Notes under the pieces: model-generated
Databases searched by the model: none
What the model was told of the DNA's origin: nothing
Seen by the model: the letters and a program-made list of their open reading frames with translations, nothing else
Shown: one piece after another, positions 50,901-60,000 of the stretch
Layout of the letters: every line of letters starts with the position of its first letter
How positions within the stretch are numbered: the first letter of the stretch is position 1
Program-made: the position numbers and the translations under genes
Source of the DNA: Bugula neritina
Taxonomy: Eukaryota > Bryozoa > Gymnolaemata > Cheilostomatida > Bugulidae
NCBI GenBank assembly: GCA_964035545.1
Contig: OZ037766.1
Coordinates: forward strand, 7,513,722 to 7,573,721
Direction: 5' to 3'
Length of the DNA: 60,000 bases

Positions 50901-51790
50901 GCAACTTTTCATAGAAATGGGAATATAGGTGTTGCTGACATTTGTTTTTTTCACGATTAGCATTCCAATTATAATCCAACCATCATTTACACATTTTCAT
51001 TATAATTTTAGCAATCTGTTTCTATTGTGGAAGGTTTTCCCCTAAAAAGGAAAATAAGTATTGGTGTGTGTAACAATTTGTATTTGCTGTCATACTATCT
51101 TATTATAAATGAAATTTCATTAATTTACTTGACCATTTACTGTATGTTTTTTCTTTGCAATGCAAAGTTAATCTAATTCAGGTAATTGAATATCATTATG
51201 TGCAATGTAATATATAAACACTGGAAAGATCATTGGCCAGTTTAGCCATTGATAATTTGTCTTGGTAGGCATGGAAGGAAGTTCCAACTAAACTGATGCA
51301 GGAGCTGAAAGATACTAAACTGCTACTTAAAACCAATGCCGATGCAGTAAAGGCTCCTGAGGATATGGAGGGAATACCAACTATTCCCTGTGCACTAATA
51401 TTTTCTCTACATGTCCAGCAGTTAGAGCAAGGTGGCTTCACCCTGGCTAATGGCATGTACCGTTGGCCAAAACTTAGGTCAGTTGAATGTACATTGCTTG
51501 GCTTTATTCATTTGAAGTTTTCAAGTATTTATAAACTTTTTTTACTTTGTGTATTTGCTTATAGGTCACTGGCCAAGCTAGTCGATTTAATAAGAATCTG
51601 TAAAAATTCTACATTCAAGTTTGTATCAGATCCCTTACTGAAAGAGCAGCTACAGAACCGTATATCTGATATGCATACTCATAATTTGGAAACTCTAGTG
51701 TGGACATCAAGTGATGACAATAAATCTGGCACCAGTTCATCATCTCGCTGGTCAACTGTGCTTAAAAAAATGAAAGGGAAATTTGCATAG
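26918..51790 (+). CDS. KNDC1: KIND-domain Ras guanine nucleotide exchange factor, KNDC1-like
   Basis: Ras activator of the very-KIND type, studied in vertebrate neurons as a regulator of dendrite growth. Exons: 26918-26940, 27169-27316, 28090-28273, 28676-28838, 29247-29422, 29834-29967, 30596-30703, 31681-31832, 33015-34198, 34591-34725, 39819-39969, 40691-40894, 41151-41271, 41487-41513, 41867-41992, 42247-42474, 43609-43767, 43972-43998 (27-nt microexon, likely), 44491-44620, 44895-45195, 45687-45797, 46121-46262, 46809-46964, 47457-47519 (doubtful), 48339-48404, 49023-49235, 49517-49741, 50270-50392, 51269-51477, 51565-51790. Phases agree throughout; about 1,780-1,805 residues, near vertebrate size (about 1,750). 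Residues about 58-231 are a KIND domain (EELWAICRECC, VHFTDHDS, YIPPEY, VYSLGMLIYEA). A Ser/Thr/Pro-rich region from one 1.2-kb exon spans about 363-757. Then come the conserved QQLLML/LLKNEFAFDGY block and AEFIGSLKLPALDF, RasGEF-N about 1270-1430 and catalytic RasGEF about 1473-1804 (LTLMDQTLFQNIHPVNFM, PTIPCALIFSLHVQQLEQGG). I see only one KIND domain. Confidence 0.9.
28556..28629 (-). other. Degenerate tRNA-like sequence (SINE head or tRNA-Thr pseudogene)
   Basis: The minus strand starts GCCCCTGTGG and ends GTGGGGGC, giving a seven-pair acceptor stem with two G-U pairs. A D-arm with A-box TGGTGTAATGG and a B-box-like AGTTCAAATCC are in place, and TGT sits where the anticodon would be. The anticodon and T stems do not pair, so it is not a functional tRNA. 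It lies in KNDC1 intron 3, ending about 46 bp before exon 4. Confidence 0.55.
30991..31236. mobile_element. MITE, family A copy 2 (KNDC1 intron 7)
   Basis: Ends are TTGCGTTTATACCTTTACTA (30991-31010) and the inverse TAGAGGTATAAACGCAGC (31218-31235). The right part includes the complement of GTACCGAGTTTCAGTTAATA, matching subterminal sequence of the copy at 14694-15074. Confidence 0.65.
35561..37867 (-). CDS. Divergent protein kinase nested in KNDC1 intron 10
   Basis: Three minus-strand exons, 37814-37867, 36659-37160 and 35561-36195, keep phase and encode 396 residues. The kinase fold is clear. The glycine loop is IDEGGFGKVY (about 54-63, first Gly replaced by Asp), the ATP-binding lysine is in LAVKHID (about 80), followed by a long insert of roughly 100 residues before LVMEYYDMSLRKWL. 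The catalytic loop is IHYDLKPAN (Asp about 240; HYD rather than HRD), then DFG (about 262-264) and APE (about 289-291), and the Asp-Met-Trp-Ser-Phe-Gly helix F motif. Catalytic Lys, Asp, Asn and DFG are all retained, so it should be active, with altered activation-loop control because the HRD arginine is missing. The long N-lobe insert recalls eIF2-alpha-kinase-like families, but I cannot assign one. The gene lies entirely inside, and antisense to, KNDC1. Confidence 0.85.
37321..37520. repeat. TAATAG/TAATAC repeat patch in kinase intron 1
   Basis: Irregular copies of TAGTAATA, ACTAATAG and ACTATTAC units, of the same composition as the larger island at 9116-9510. Confidence 0.6.
38087..38124. 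repeat. Poly(C) tract
   Basis: A run of C interrupted by two A's near its start. A complementary G run (about 38215-38227) lies in the adjacent MITE. Confidence 0.9.
38165..38331. mobile_element. MITE, family B copy 2 (upstream of the nested kinase)
   Basis: Near-palindromic element with ends GAATGGTTTTATAAGCAGC and GTTGCTTATAGAACGATTC, and inner inverted blocks CCGAGTTGGGAGTGACTGAG and CTCAGTCGGCCCCCAACTCG. It shares its ends and interior with the copy at 20038-20190. A G run of about 13 bases interrupts the left half. Confidence 0.75.
38808..38965 (+). mobile_element. tRNA-derived SINE
   Basis: Polymerase III promoter boxes are intact: A-box TGGTCTAGTGG (38816-38826) and B-box GGTTCGAATTCC (38860-38871), 33 bases apart. 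The tRNA-like head is followed by an unrelated body (TGTTAGGAAGAGCAACCAGT) that recalls the GGAAGGGCATCCAG-type tails of several mollusc SINEs, then an AT-rich end. Located in KNDC1 intron 10. Confidence 0.75.
38978..39145. repeat. Inverted-repeat element with internal hairpin
   Basis: AGGTTCTCACAAG (38978-38990) and CTTGTGAGAACCT (39133-39145) are perfect inverted ends 168 bp apart. Inside, GGTACTATAAA (38995-39005) pairs with TTTATAGTACC (39022-39032) to form a strong hairpin, extended outward by GGACA and TTGTCC. Confidence 0.65.
42009..42193. repeat. 23-bp minisatellite with five AP-1 consensus sites
   Basis: Tandem units of CTGAGTCATCCTGTACCATT plus three bases, about eight copies with variants, directly downstream of KNDC1 exon 15. 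The palindromic TGAGTCA word occurs intact at 42035, 42081, 42104, 42127 and 42173, at spacings of 46, 23, 23 and 46. Confidence 0.85.
44676..44870. repeat. CCA/CTA trinucleotide repeat in KNDC1 intron
   Basis: (CCA)n with CTC and TCA variants followed by (CTA)n. It lies in the 274-bp intron between exons 44491-44620 and 44895-45195, and the coding frame stays open through it until a stop at about 44875. Confidence 0.85.
47055..47345. mobile_element. MULE-like MITE with 10-bp target duplication
   Basis: Element 47065-47335 is flanked by perfect direct repeats TAGCTGAAAC (47055-47064 and 47336-47345). Its terminal inverted repeats are about 55 bp, with shared blocks such as ATGGCAC, GGTAATAA, GGCACAAATGG and AAAGTGG. 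The core at about 47155-47245 is G-rich on the plus strand with many GGG runs. Long inverted repeats and a 9-11 bp duplication are the Mutator-like pattern. Located in KNDC1 between exons 46809-46964 and 48339-48404. Confidence 0.75.
49241..49346. repeat. About 20-bp minisatellite at a KNDC1 intron start
   Basis: Five imperfect units of TAACTATGTGATGTACTAG beginning within six bases of the donor site of exon 49023-49235, so the first unit contributes the donor-proximal intron sequence. Confidence 0.8.
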
Positions 51791-53394
51791 CTTATCTGTG
51801 ATATATTATTTGTTTGTATAAATATTATTCTATCAATACAACTCTTTTTTGTTATTTTTGTTTATTATCTGTGATCATTTTTACATAATTTATGACCGAC
51901 ATTAGTTTTAGTATTTTTTATTCAGTTCCATCCAATTTTTGTTTATTTTGCTATATTCTAATATATTGAAATTTGTATCTTTTTATATATATATCCATAT
52001 ACCTTGAATACAGCATAAATTGCTAGAGGCAAGTTAGTTTTTTTATCGCTCATCCTGCAGGTATTGCAAACTTGATATAATATATGCAAATAATATGCTG
52101 ATGTAACAGCTTTATGAACACTTTGACATATATGGCTGCTTATTGGTAGCTATTTATATATTACAAAAAATGATGAAAGTTTGCATTTAAAATTATCAGT
52201 CAGCAAGTGAAATCTTGCAATCTATCTTTGCGTAATGTTTGGTTCCAAGTTTTCTTATGTAAAGTATGTCTTAGAAATACAAAGCCTGGCAACATAAATT
52301 TAAGTATGACAGTGCATTTTGTTTTGACTCAACAAAAATTGGCAATAAACATACCAGTAAAATCATGAAATAATTTATAACATACAGATATTTTTGCATT
52401 TAAAATTGCACTATCAAGAGTTTTAGGTATATAACATACCATAATGAAAATCCATGCATAGAAACTAGCGGAGTGTAAAATTGAGTTGAACAAGTACTAA
52501 AAGTAAAAACCTAGTTAAATGATGGTATGATGTTAACTAGCCCACCACTATAATAGCAATCAAGATTATCATTAGCATGCCACTCTGTAACATATCTGAA
52601 AACCAATTGAAAAAAATATTTCAACTTGTGGTATAAACTGGACCTTAATTCAACCATTAATAGATATTAGCACAAGATAAATGCGTACTGTAATGGGAGA
52701 TCTTGGTAGAGGCAGATGAGTGACAAGGACGGGGCATGTGCAGTACTCTTTCAGCGTTTGAGTAGCAACAGTAGACAGGTGAGTGACACCTTTCACTGGT
52801 GAAATATCCGCCGTGAGAATAACAGATGACTAGCTACTAAGTTCCATTGTAAAAAAAAACTTAGAAATGTATCTTGACATCACAGGCTTAAAAATGGGTG
52901 AGGGGAAGGAAATTCAAGATGGCAGCTAAAATTTCCAATACTGAAATGTATGCTCGACTATGAGCTAAGCTGCTTGCACCAGTCAATCAATTTATCATAA
53001 AACAGACTAGAGCTCAATTGAGCATTATGACTATCTTTATCACAGATGAGTACATCTAGTCAATGTTATAATTTCATAAATTGAAACTGCCCATTAAATT
53101 CTCTCAAACCCTGTGATACAAAAATACCTTTCTTCAACCATATAATAAGGTATTGAGTCAAATAACTTATAATAAACAACAGTAACAAAAAGATTACCCA
53201 AAACCAACATCTTGATTAAACATAGAATAAAATATAAAATGCATTAACTAACACATGGATGCACCAGAATAGCACTGAATGGAGTGTTTTCATGCACCAG
53301 CCTAAGTAAGACAGAAAGAAGACGAGGAAGACAGTGTGCCTGTGAGAAGTGCTGCCACACAACAGTGTGTATTTAGGAGGCATCACTTGAATGC
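51791..53394. other. Convergent 3' region of KNDC1 and metadherin-like gene
   Basis: About 1.6 kb between two facing stop codons. I see no further exon. It should hold both 3' UTRs; no AATAAA stands out close to either stop, the nearest plus-strand match being near 52343. Confidence 0.5.
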
Positions 53395-56300
53395 TCACTT
53401 CTCTCTTCGAGCTCTCTTCTTTACATTTTTCATTTTCATTGGTTTAGCCTCCTCCCAGTCTAATCAAAGAGAGAATTTAGAACTTATTGACTAGTCGTGC
53501 ACATACACTTATACTTAATTTAAAACTTACTGATAAGTTGTGCGTATACTTTCATACTTGTGTCTTGTTGCAATACACAAGCAAAGCAGTGGAACATTTC
53601 TTTTGGATAAATTAGCAGTGTTGAGCTCAAATAGCAATTTATGTTCAAGAATTCTTGACACACTACATTTATACAGTATTAAAATATTAATATATGTATA
53701 TCTTAGCCATCATTTTCAGGCTATTTGAGGGTTGTATGCTCAAACAATTTTGATTTAGAAAAGAATTGTGCTAACATGGCATTGGTCATAATTTTTTTTC
53801 GTGAATTTTGTAGCCTAGTGTGCCTGGACAATCACATAGATGCCTGATTTTGTGCAAGTTCAGTGCTTTAGTCATTTACTAAGACTGAATAAATAGGTAG
53901 ACCGCAGTCATTATTTGAAATATTGGCAAATTTTCAAGTGTTATGGAGAAGACAACCCCAGTTATAGCTTACCACCAAACTCATTAAATGCTGGCTGCAT
54001 GGCATCCTCTAGATTCTTCTCTAAAGACAGCTGCTCTTCCGATTTGCTGCCAGGCTCAGTGACCTTGACCTTCGAGTCATTACTGGAAGACGGCCCCTAG
54101 CAATTCAAATATTAACACACGCTGACCACCTTGGCAAAATCGCAGTTTGCACAATGTCGAAATATCAGATGCCACGTAGCGACACGAGTACAGAGTACAC
54201 TCCCTACTAATATCAGATGCCACACCATGTAGCTACAGAGTGTGTAATTATAGTGCCACTTGGCAAGGGCAGGTCATCTCATGTAGATATTGGCACAGGG
54301 AAATTATTATTGCATAATGAAAAGAATAGTTACAAAGGAGATTCATAACAATTTCACAATAATTCTAGTTTAGCAGCCAGTTGGCCATTTCAACATTTAC
54401 ATGGTCGGATTGAAGTCTACATATAGCCAAGTATATAACTGTGGTTAGCCCCAATGAACCAACAGCAAAATAAGAGCAAGTTTCACTCTATGCTGTTCTA
54501 TCATTACAGGTTAGTTATCTACAGACCGGCTCCTATCTATCAACTGAGACTCACTTGAGAACTTACTTTAGTAGCTTCTCCAGCAGTCACTGGAATGTTA
54601 GAAGCAGTATCACTAACAGGCTTTGCTTCTGTTGAGCTGGTTTGAACAGTTTTTGATTTTGCCTCTTTAGTTGGTTTAGGCGCTTTATTATTGGAATCTT
54701 TGGAGTTTGATTTAACAGTTTCCTTTTTTTCTATAAGAAAAACACAATCTTAATGGTTCAACTGAATAAATACCCAACCATGCAGACTAGATTACAAACA
54801 GAGTTATCTATAAATGATGTATCACTGTTCTGAATAGATGCTGTGCAGACTGGATACAAGTTTGAAATTTATCCACTATACCTGACTATTACATCTGAGC
54901 CCATAATATAAGAGCCCAAAACTGCTATATCACAATGCTATCAAATAATAAACAAAGCTACAGGAGTATATTGTATTTCAAGTGAAAAGTAAATCACAAA
55001 CTGGAAGTGCTGGGCAACAGAGATCAGCAAGGTGAATTATGCTGATAAGCATAATAACATCGATGCAAAGCATGTAACTGCCATGTTATTTTGTGAGGTT
55101 GAAAAATATACTGAAGTTGGAATATATGCAATTTGGGCACTTTAAAGAAGTTAAATACTGGCAAGTGAAATCGTAGTAATGCTTTAGTTCAAACGTTGAA
55201 TAACACTACAAGCCGGGAGTACTACTTGTTCAGAAGTAATAGAAATGCAACCATCAAGCTAAGCTTCCACTCTGCTAAGTTTAGTCAAAAGTGCTGGAAA
55301 ACACTAATTCAATTTTGTTAAATATATAGAACTTCTTTATAGACTGGAGCAGAAACTTGGGATTTTGATAAAGAAAAAAAGCTATGCTAGGCGCTAGCAT
55401 ATTCCTACTTCTGTATGTATGTAATTTTGTATCATCTGAAAGCTAGAAATCGCATTCCTTAATCAATAAATAAGAGAATCAATAATTTTAGTGCTACTGT
55501 GAGAAGGAAAGTATAAAATAATACTCACCTTTCACTTGCTGAGATGAAAGTTTAGCAGCCTCAGCCTTTTCGGTCAGACGACGAGCTTCTTCAATTATAG
55601 CCTTCAAAAGGAAAGGAGACTTAGAAACATGGCATACACAACTCCTGCTTACAAGTGATGAAAAAATCGCACAAAATTAAATTTCAATCAACACAGCAGG
55701 TGTATGCAGATATTACATATCACTAGACTATAACACAGTAAAGAGGAACATATAATATCCGTGCAATAAGCTTACCTGTCGAGACTCTTCAGCTACTTGC
55801 TCGGCCATGCTTGACAAACTTTGAGCCTGCTTTGCCTTTTTGTCTTTATTAGACAACACAGTTACCCAATCGCCTATAATGCATTCCATAAAGATAAATT
55901 GGTGCAGAGTAAATAGTATAGTGAACTCATTTTAAAGCAACTTACTACTTACCATTGGACTGCTTACCCTGCAAACCTTTGCTATACATCATGTACAATA
56001 AAGAAAACGGATTTTGCTACCAATTTTACAGCTATGTGGAGTTAATATGAAAATGATTTAAAATATTTTAAACAGATTTTTCTAGTATGAAACTTTCAAG
56101 TAAATTAATGGAAATGCCAGATAACATAAATATTACACACTCAATATATTATTTTGACAATAGATAATAATTGTATACCCAGTACCTTGTTGGGCTTCTT
56201 TTTTCATTAGAGCTTTCTCCAACCTAGCAGCTGCGAGTTCCTCCTCTTTCTTTGCATCCTTCGCTGCGGTAACTTTGAGCTCCACTCTTACCTTCTACAA

Positions 56301-57147
56301 TGTACAGAAGAAGTTAATGGATATACAAATACACAACCTATTCTTGCATATCCAAGTAATGGCAGAACTGAACTATACCTCTACATTTTCATGATTTGCA
56401 GTTTTGGCAGACTTTTTGCCAACTGTGACTGCCTTAACAGTTTCTGGAGCGTCTGCTTTAGCTTTTTCTACAGTCTTCATAGAAACATGGCCATTAGTAG
56501 GTTTCTGTTTCTAACAATAAACGTAGGCATGGCTGTTTTAACAAAAACATGACAAATCTGCCATGATAAACCACAACAGAAGTAGTTTTCTGGTAAGTTC
56601 TAATCATAGTGCTGAAAATGTAAATAGACTTTGTGACAAGCAGTGCAGAATTTGACAAATCCTTGTTATGAACATTATTTCTATTATAATTTCAGTTGTT
56701 TTAAGCTCAAAGACATACAGTTCATGAAGTGAAAATATGTACACATGATACATTGCACTTTATTGCAAACAAAGAATATTACCCAGCAGTACTCTGCACA
56801 TTTCCAACAGTTATCATTTAGAGGAAATAGATTATTGGCAACAAGACGCAAAAATTATATAATATTTACTTTTCATATAGGCAACCCTTGCACACTACAT
56901 ATTCACCAAAAACTATGTCACTTACTTTCTGTTGCTGTTGTTGCTGTTTGAGCCGCTTTTTTGCCAAAGCTCGTTCTTTTTTAGTAGAAGTTGGCTCATC
57001 AACAAGAAGTAAGGGTGGGGGAGCAGGGGCAGCTCCTAAGCTATACATGTACACAACTAGGACTAGAATTAGAGCAGTTACGACTGGAACTGCAAAGGTC
57101 AACATGGACTGAACGAACCGCTCCACATCCGGTAAAGTGTCAGACAT
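53395..57147 (-). CDS. MTDH: Metadherin/LYRIC-like single-pass ER membrane protein
   Basis: Nine minus-strand exons keep phase: 56926-57147, 56379-56510, 56186-56294, 55953-55976 (24-nt microexon), 55776-55873, 55529-55601, 54567-54730, 53973-54096 and 53395-53459; 336 residues against 582 in human metadherin. The N-terminus has one hydrophobic segment (about 13-37) followed by a lysine-rich stretch and a Gln run. Three short blocks match the LYRIC family in order: K-K-Q-K-P-T-N-G-H at about 74-82 (human has KPKPNG), GDWVTVLSNKDKK near 165-180 (human AWETKISHREK), and the C-terminus DWEEAKPMKMKNVKKRARRE (human WES-K-IKKKKKARRE). The middle is Ala/Glu/Lys-rich, with coiled-coil-like segments. 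LYRIC proteins act in RNA binding and NF-kB/SND1-linked signalling; here function is inferred. Another lysine-rich ER protein is the main alternative. Confidence 0.65.
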
Positions 57148-58599
57148 GGCTGCTCTTGTAGACCTCACCCACCTAGTAGCATGCAGAATATTCACTATAC
57201 AAAATTTACATGACACAACTTATTGTTCAAGAAATTGTATATGAAACAATACAACAAATGTTGTTTACATATATTAGTTCATTAGTCAACTAGAGTCAAT
57301 AATAGACTTGCTAAAGATTTAAGAAATCAGTAAGAATGAGAAGTCGTGAGATAATTTGAGAGTGCTGCAGAGTGGCATTTGGCACCTTCTGGGAGAAAAA
57401 AGAAAGCTTCTTCACAAAATATAAATACATCAAATATTTTTAACGTAACAATAGCAAATAGTGGAACTGGAAAGCAAAAGTTTCAATGTTGAAACATATC
57501 TTGCCTGGCCAAACAAAAGAGCTCAAACAAAAAAACTGAAGAAGTGGTAGAATATGTAATAAACTGTTATCTGCAAAAAATATACTTGTTGCCATTTAAA
57601 CAAAAAAACCAAAAGAAGAAACTTGGTGAAAAAGTAGTTGTAATGAAAATAGTGGAAAAATAAAGCAAAATAAGCTGATGGCGAAACAGAACTTAGCTAA
57701 AATGTAGAAAAGATATACACTACAAATTTGATTGCGATTTCTAAAATCGATTAAAACCATCAATACTTAGTTTCATTCTAAAAACATTTTTTTTATTATA
57801 GTTACATTATCCTATTGAAATACATCTACCTATTTAATTACATTGCAGATCTTTATCTTTAATTCTAAAATATCGATAAATTTTAAATTAAAATAGTAGA
57901 TTATGAATAATAAATTTAAATATAATACCCAAAGCTAAATTTAAATAGTGGTACTACACCTGGTATTAATACTAAGTCTAATAGTAATACTAATAGTTAT
58001 CTAGTAATACTTACACTTATCATATAAATACGACTAAGATAGTAGTTCATTGATTTATTATAATGATTCATGATTAATAATAATTATAAAAACATTTAAT
58101 AAATAATAACAATTGATTAACCACTAGAAATATGAAATAAAACTATAATCAAGTAAAATTAAGAACTATTAGTCATAACCATAAAGCTAATACTATACTT
58201 ATAGCTATAGGTTATAATTTATAACTTATAGTACAGCTATAAGTATTAGTAATCCTAATACAATTACCATTGGCACTACACTTACAGTTACTTGCTACTG
58301 CTACAATTACTGTTAGTATCAATATTACAGTCTTAGGATTAAGTTTAATTTGTCTTCCAGTATTGACTATACAGTCTATTCATTATCATTATGGCTATTC
58401 TAATTCCATTACTATTACTTTCAGTATAACAACTTGAACTTTAAATCAGAAAATGAAATGGATTACAAATTTAAAAATAGATGACAAAATGAAATTGAAA
58501 ACTGTATTTCCCTTTTTCAATTTCAAATTAAAATATTGAAATACCATGCTAACTTGATTATGATGATGATAATAAAAATTAAAATTAAATACAAATCCA

Positions 58600-58710
58600 A
58601 ATTCACTAATATTAATCGTAATACTAATACTAAATCTAATAGCAATACTAATAGTAATACTAATACAGTAATACTAATACTAATACTAATAGTAATACTA
58701 ATCAGTAATT
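58600..58710. repeat. TAATAC/TAATAG island
   Basis: Tandem AATACTAATACTAATAGTAA units on the plus strand, the same family as 9116-9510. Confidence 0.8.
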
Positions 58711-59579
58711 GAAATTAAAATTGAATTTCAATCTGTATTTAATTTATTTTATCAAGTTCAACTTGAATGATATCTACAAAATGCGCCAATGTTCATAATC
58801 TCTATCATAGTCATCTACACAATGCAAAACATACATAACAACAGTGAATAATAGTGTGAAATAAAAACTTAAAAAGTTTCCGTCATCTAATTTGAAGTAA
58901 AAGGGGATTGCCAACTCGCAAGTCTGATAAGAGCGTAGTAACAACAGAGTGTTGACATCGATAGTAAAGGCAATATACAAAAACGCCTTATGATTCGCCC
59001 AACTTCTTAACCCAATAAATATTCTTGCGTATCAACCACACATGAAGCTTTTAAAATAACTAGGTCAAAAAACTTTGCTTCCACTTTACTCAATTGGCTT
59101 GAGCTTAAAAATATGTTACCAATTTCCGGTCTTCAAGTTTGGCAATGTGGCCTTAAAGCACAACATCTACTTGCAGCTGGTTTTTTTTAATTTCTTCACT
59201 GTTTATTTATTTTTACTTTTAAAATACATAACATTGCATTTTTAAAATTTTGTTTGTAGTACAACCTTACAAAAGATTCAAGAGCATAAACAAAAGTGAG
59301 TCAAAGAGATAACTCCAGATTAAAACGATGCTAAGCTAGTTTAAACATAGAAACTGTAGGTAGCTACTTTATTGAACTCGGTAATAACATGTCGCATTTG
59401 GTAATTTCTTCTCAGTGGCTACCATGCATTTCTGTTGCATGTGCAAGAACCCTTACTCAATCTAATTGTTCAGGGAAGTTAACGGCTACAACTAGACTCA
59501 TTTCAACTTTCTTGCGCTTTAGGCTTTGGATTTCTAACGTAAATTAGAAAGTTTAATATTTATTATCAACTTCAAGGGT

Positions 59580-59990
59580 GTAATAAAAACCACACTGCTA
59601 CTGTTAGACTTGTAGTAGGCGTAGCGGTAGTACTAGTAGTAGTACTCCGACTACTACAGACATTTAAATAACTAGTACTAGTAGTAGTAGTCTTACTCTT
59701 AGTCTAACTCTAAGTCTTACTCTTAGACTAAGACTGTTAGTGTTAGTCTTTAGTGTTACTGTTAGTGTTACATTTACTGACTTAGTGTTACACCTAGTCT
59801 TACTCATACTAATACAGTAATACTGTATTACTAATACTATTAGAGTTACAGTATAACTATTACTATTACTATTAGTATTAGTCTATTAGTATTAGTACTT
59901 TTATACAGTATACTTAATCTTATAATTATACTAATACTGCTATAGTAATAGTCTCTAAACTGTAACACTCACTAACAGTAACTCACAACT
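59580..59990. repeat. TAGTAC, CTTAGTC and TAATAC island
   Basis: Mixed six- to twelve-base units (TAGTACTAGTAGTAGTACTC, AGTCTTACTCTTAGACTAAG, ACTAATACAGTAATACTGTA), many self-complementary. The island may continue past the window. Confidence 0.8.
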
Positions 59991-60000
59991 GTTAAAAATC

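Larger units (their letters stand above)
57148..60000. other. Repeat-rich intergenic DNA, no gene recognised
   Basis: Purine-rich and AT-rich sequence with no convincing exon. It contains TAATAC/TAATAG patches at about 57950-58020, 58195-58260, 58600-58710 and a larger one at 59580-59990. The last includes TAGTAGTAGTAC and CTTACTCTTAGTC variants and is partly palindromic. Confidence 0.55.

Noticed and set aside
57660-57690. CTGATGGCGAAAC, recalling a second hammerhead core
   Set aside because: The space between the CTGATG and GAAAC boxes is too short for a helix II and no helix I or III can be drawn.

Overview
This is eukaryotic, intron-rich, AT-rich DNA from an invertebrate animal. Most coding exons are short and bounded by GT-AG introns of 0.1 to 5 kb. 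The gene set is metazoan: a nuclear receptor, ribosomal protein S11, complex I subunit NDUFV3, snRNP protein G, the RasGEF KNDC1, a divergent kinase and a metadherin/LYRIC-like protein. Islands of TAATAC/TAATAG repeats, tRNA-derived SINEs and many small inverted-repeat transposons fit a marine spiralian (mollusc or bryozoan type), but that placement is inference. Nearly all genes here are split, so they were assembled by hand from splice sites, reading phase and family resemblance.

Layout: 1-1.9 kb AT-rich intergenic; 1.90-8.37 kb a nested transposon, an outer hAT-like inverted-repeat element with an 8-bp target duplication. It holds a Harbinger-like MITE, a TA-flanked element, a small inverted-repeat unit with a hammerhead ribozyme fold, another MITE, TA tracts and a 752-bp pure (AC)n tract. 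8.4-12.8 kb is intergenic with TAATAG repeats. 12.81-16.81 kb (+) nuclear receptor; 17.25-19.98 kb (-) RPS11; 20.21-21.89 kb (+) NDUFV3; 22.18-24.55 kb (-) SNRPG; 26.92-51.79 kb (+) KNDC1, about 29 exons; 35.56-37.87 kb (-) a protein kinase gene wholly inside KNDC1 intron 10; 53.40-57.15 kb (-) metadherin-like gene; 57.2-60 kb repeat-rich intergenic.

Context: RPS11 and NDUFV3 are head to head, with only 225 bp between start codons, and about 153 bp of that gap is a MITE. A second copy of the same MITE family lies about 300 bp upstream of the nested kinase. NDUFV3/SNRPG, nuclear receptor/RPS11 and KNDC1/metadherin-like are tail-to-tail pairs. The genes are a mix of housekeeping functions (translation, respiration, splicing) and signalling (Ras activation, kinase, nuclear receptor); nothing suggests they act in one pathway.

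The most unusual signals are the hammerhead ribozyme at 5271-5321, the transposon nest whose right arm preserves the empty sites of insertions in its left arm, the MITE filling the divergent promoter, a 23-bp minisatellite carrying five perfect AP-1 sites in a KNDC1 intron, and a MULE-like element with a perfect 10-bp target duplication.
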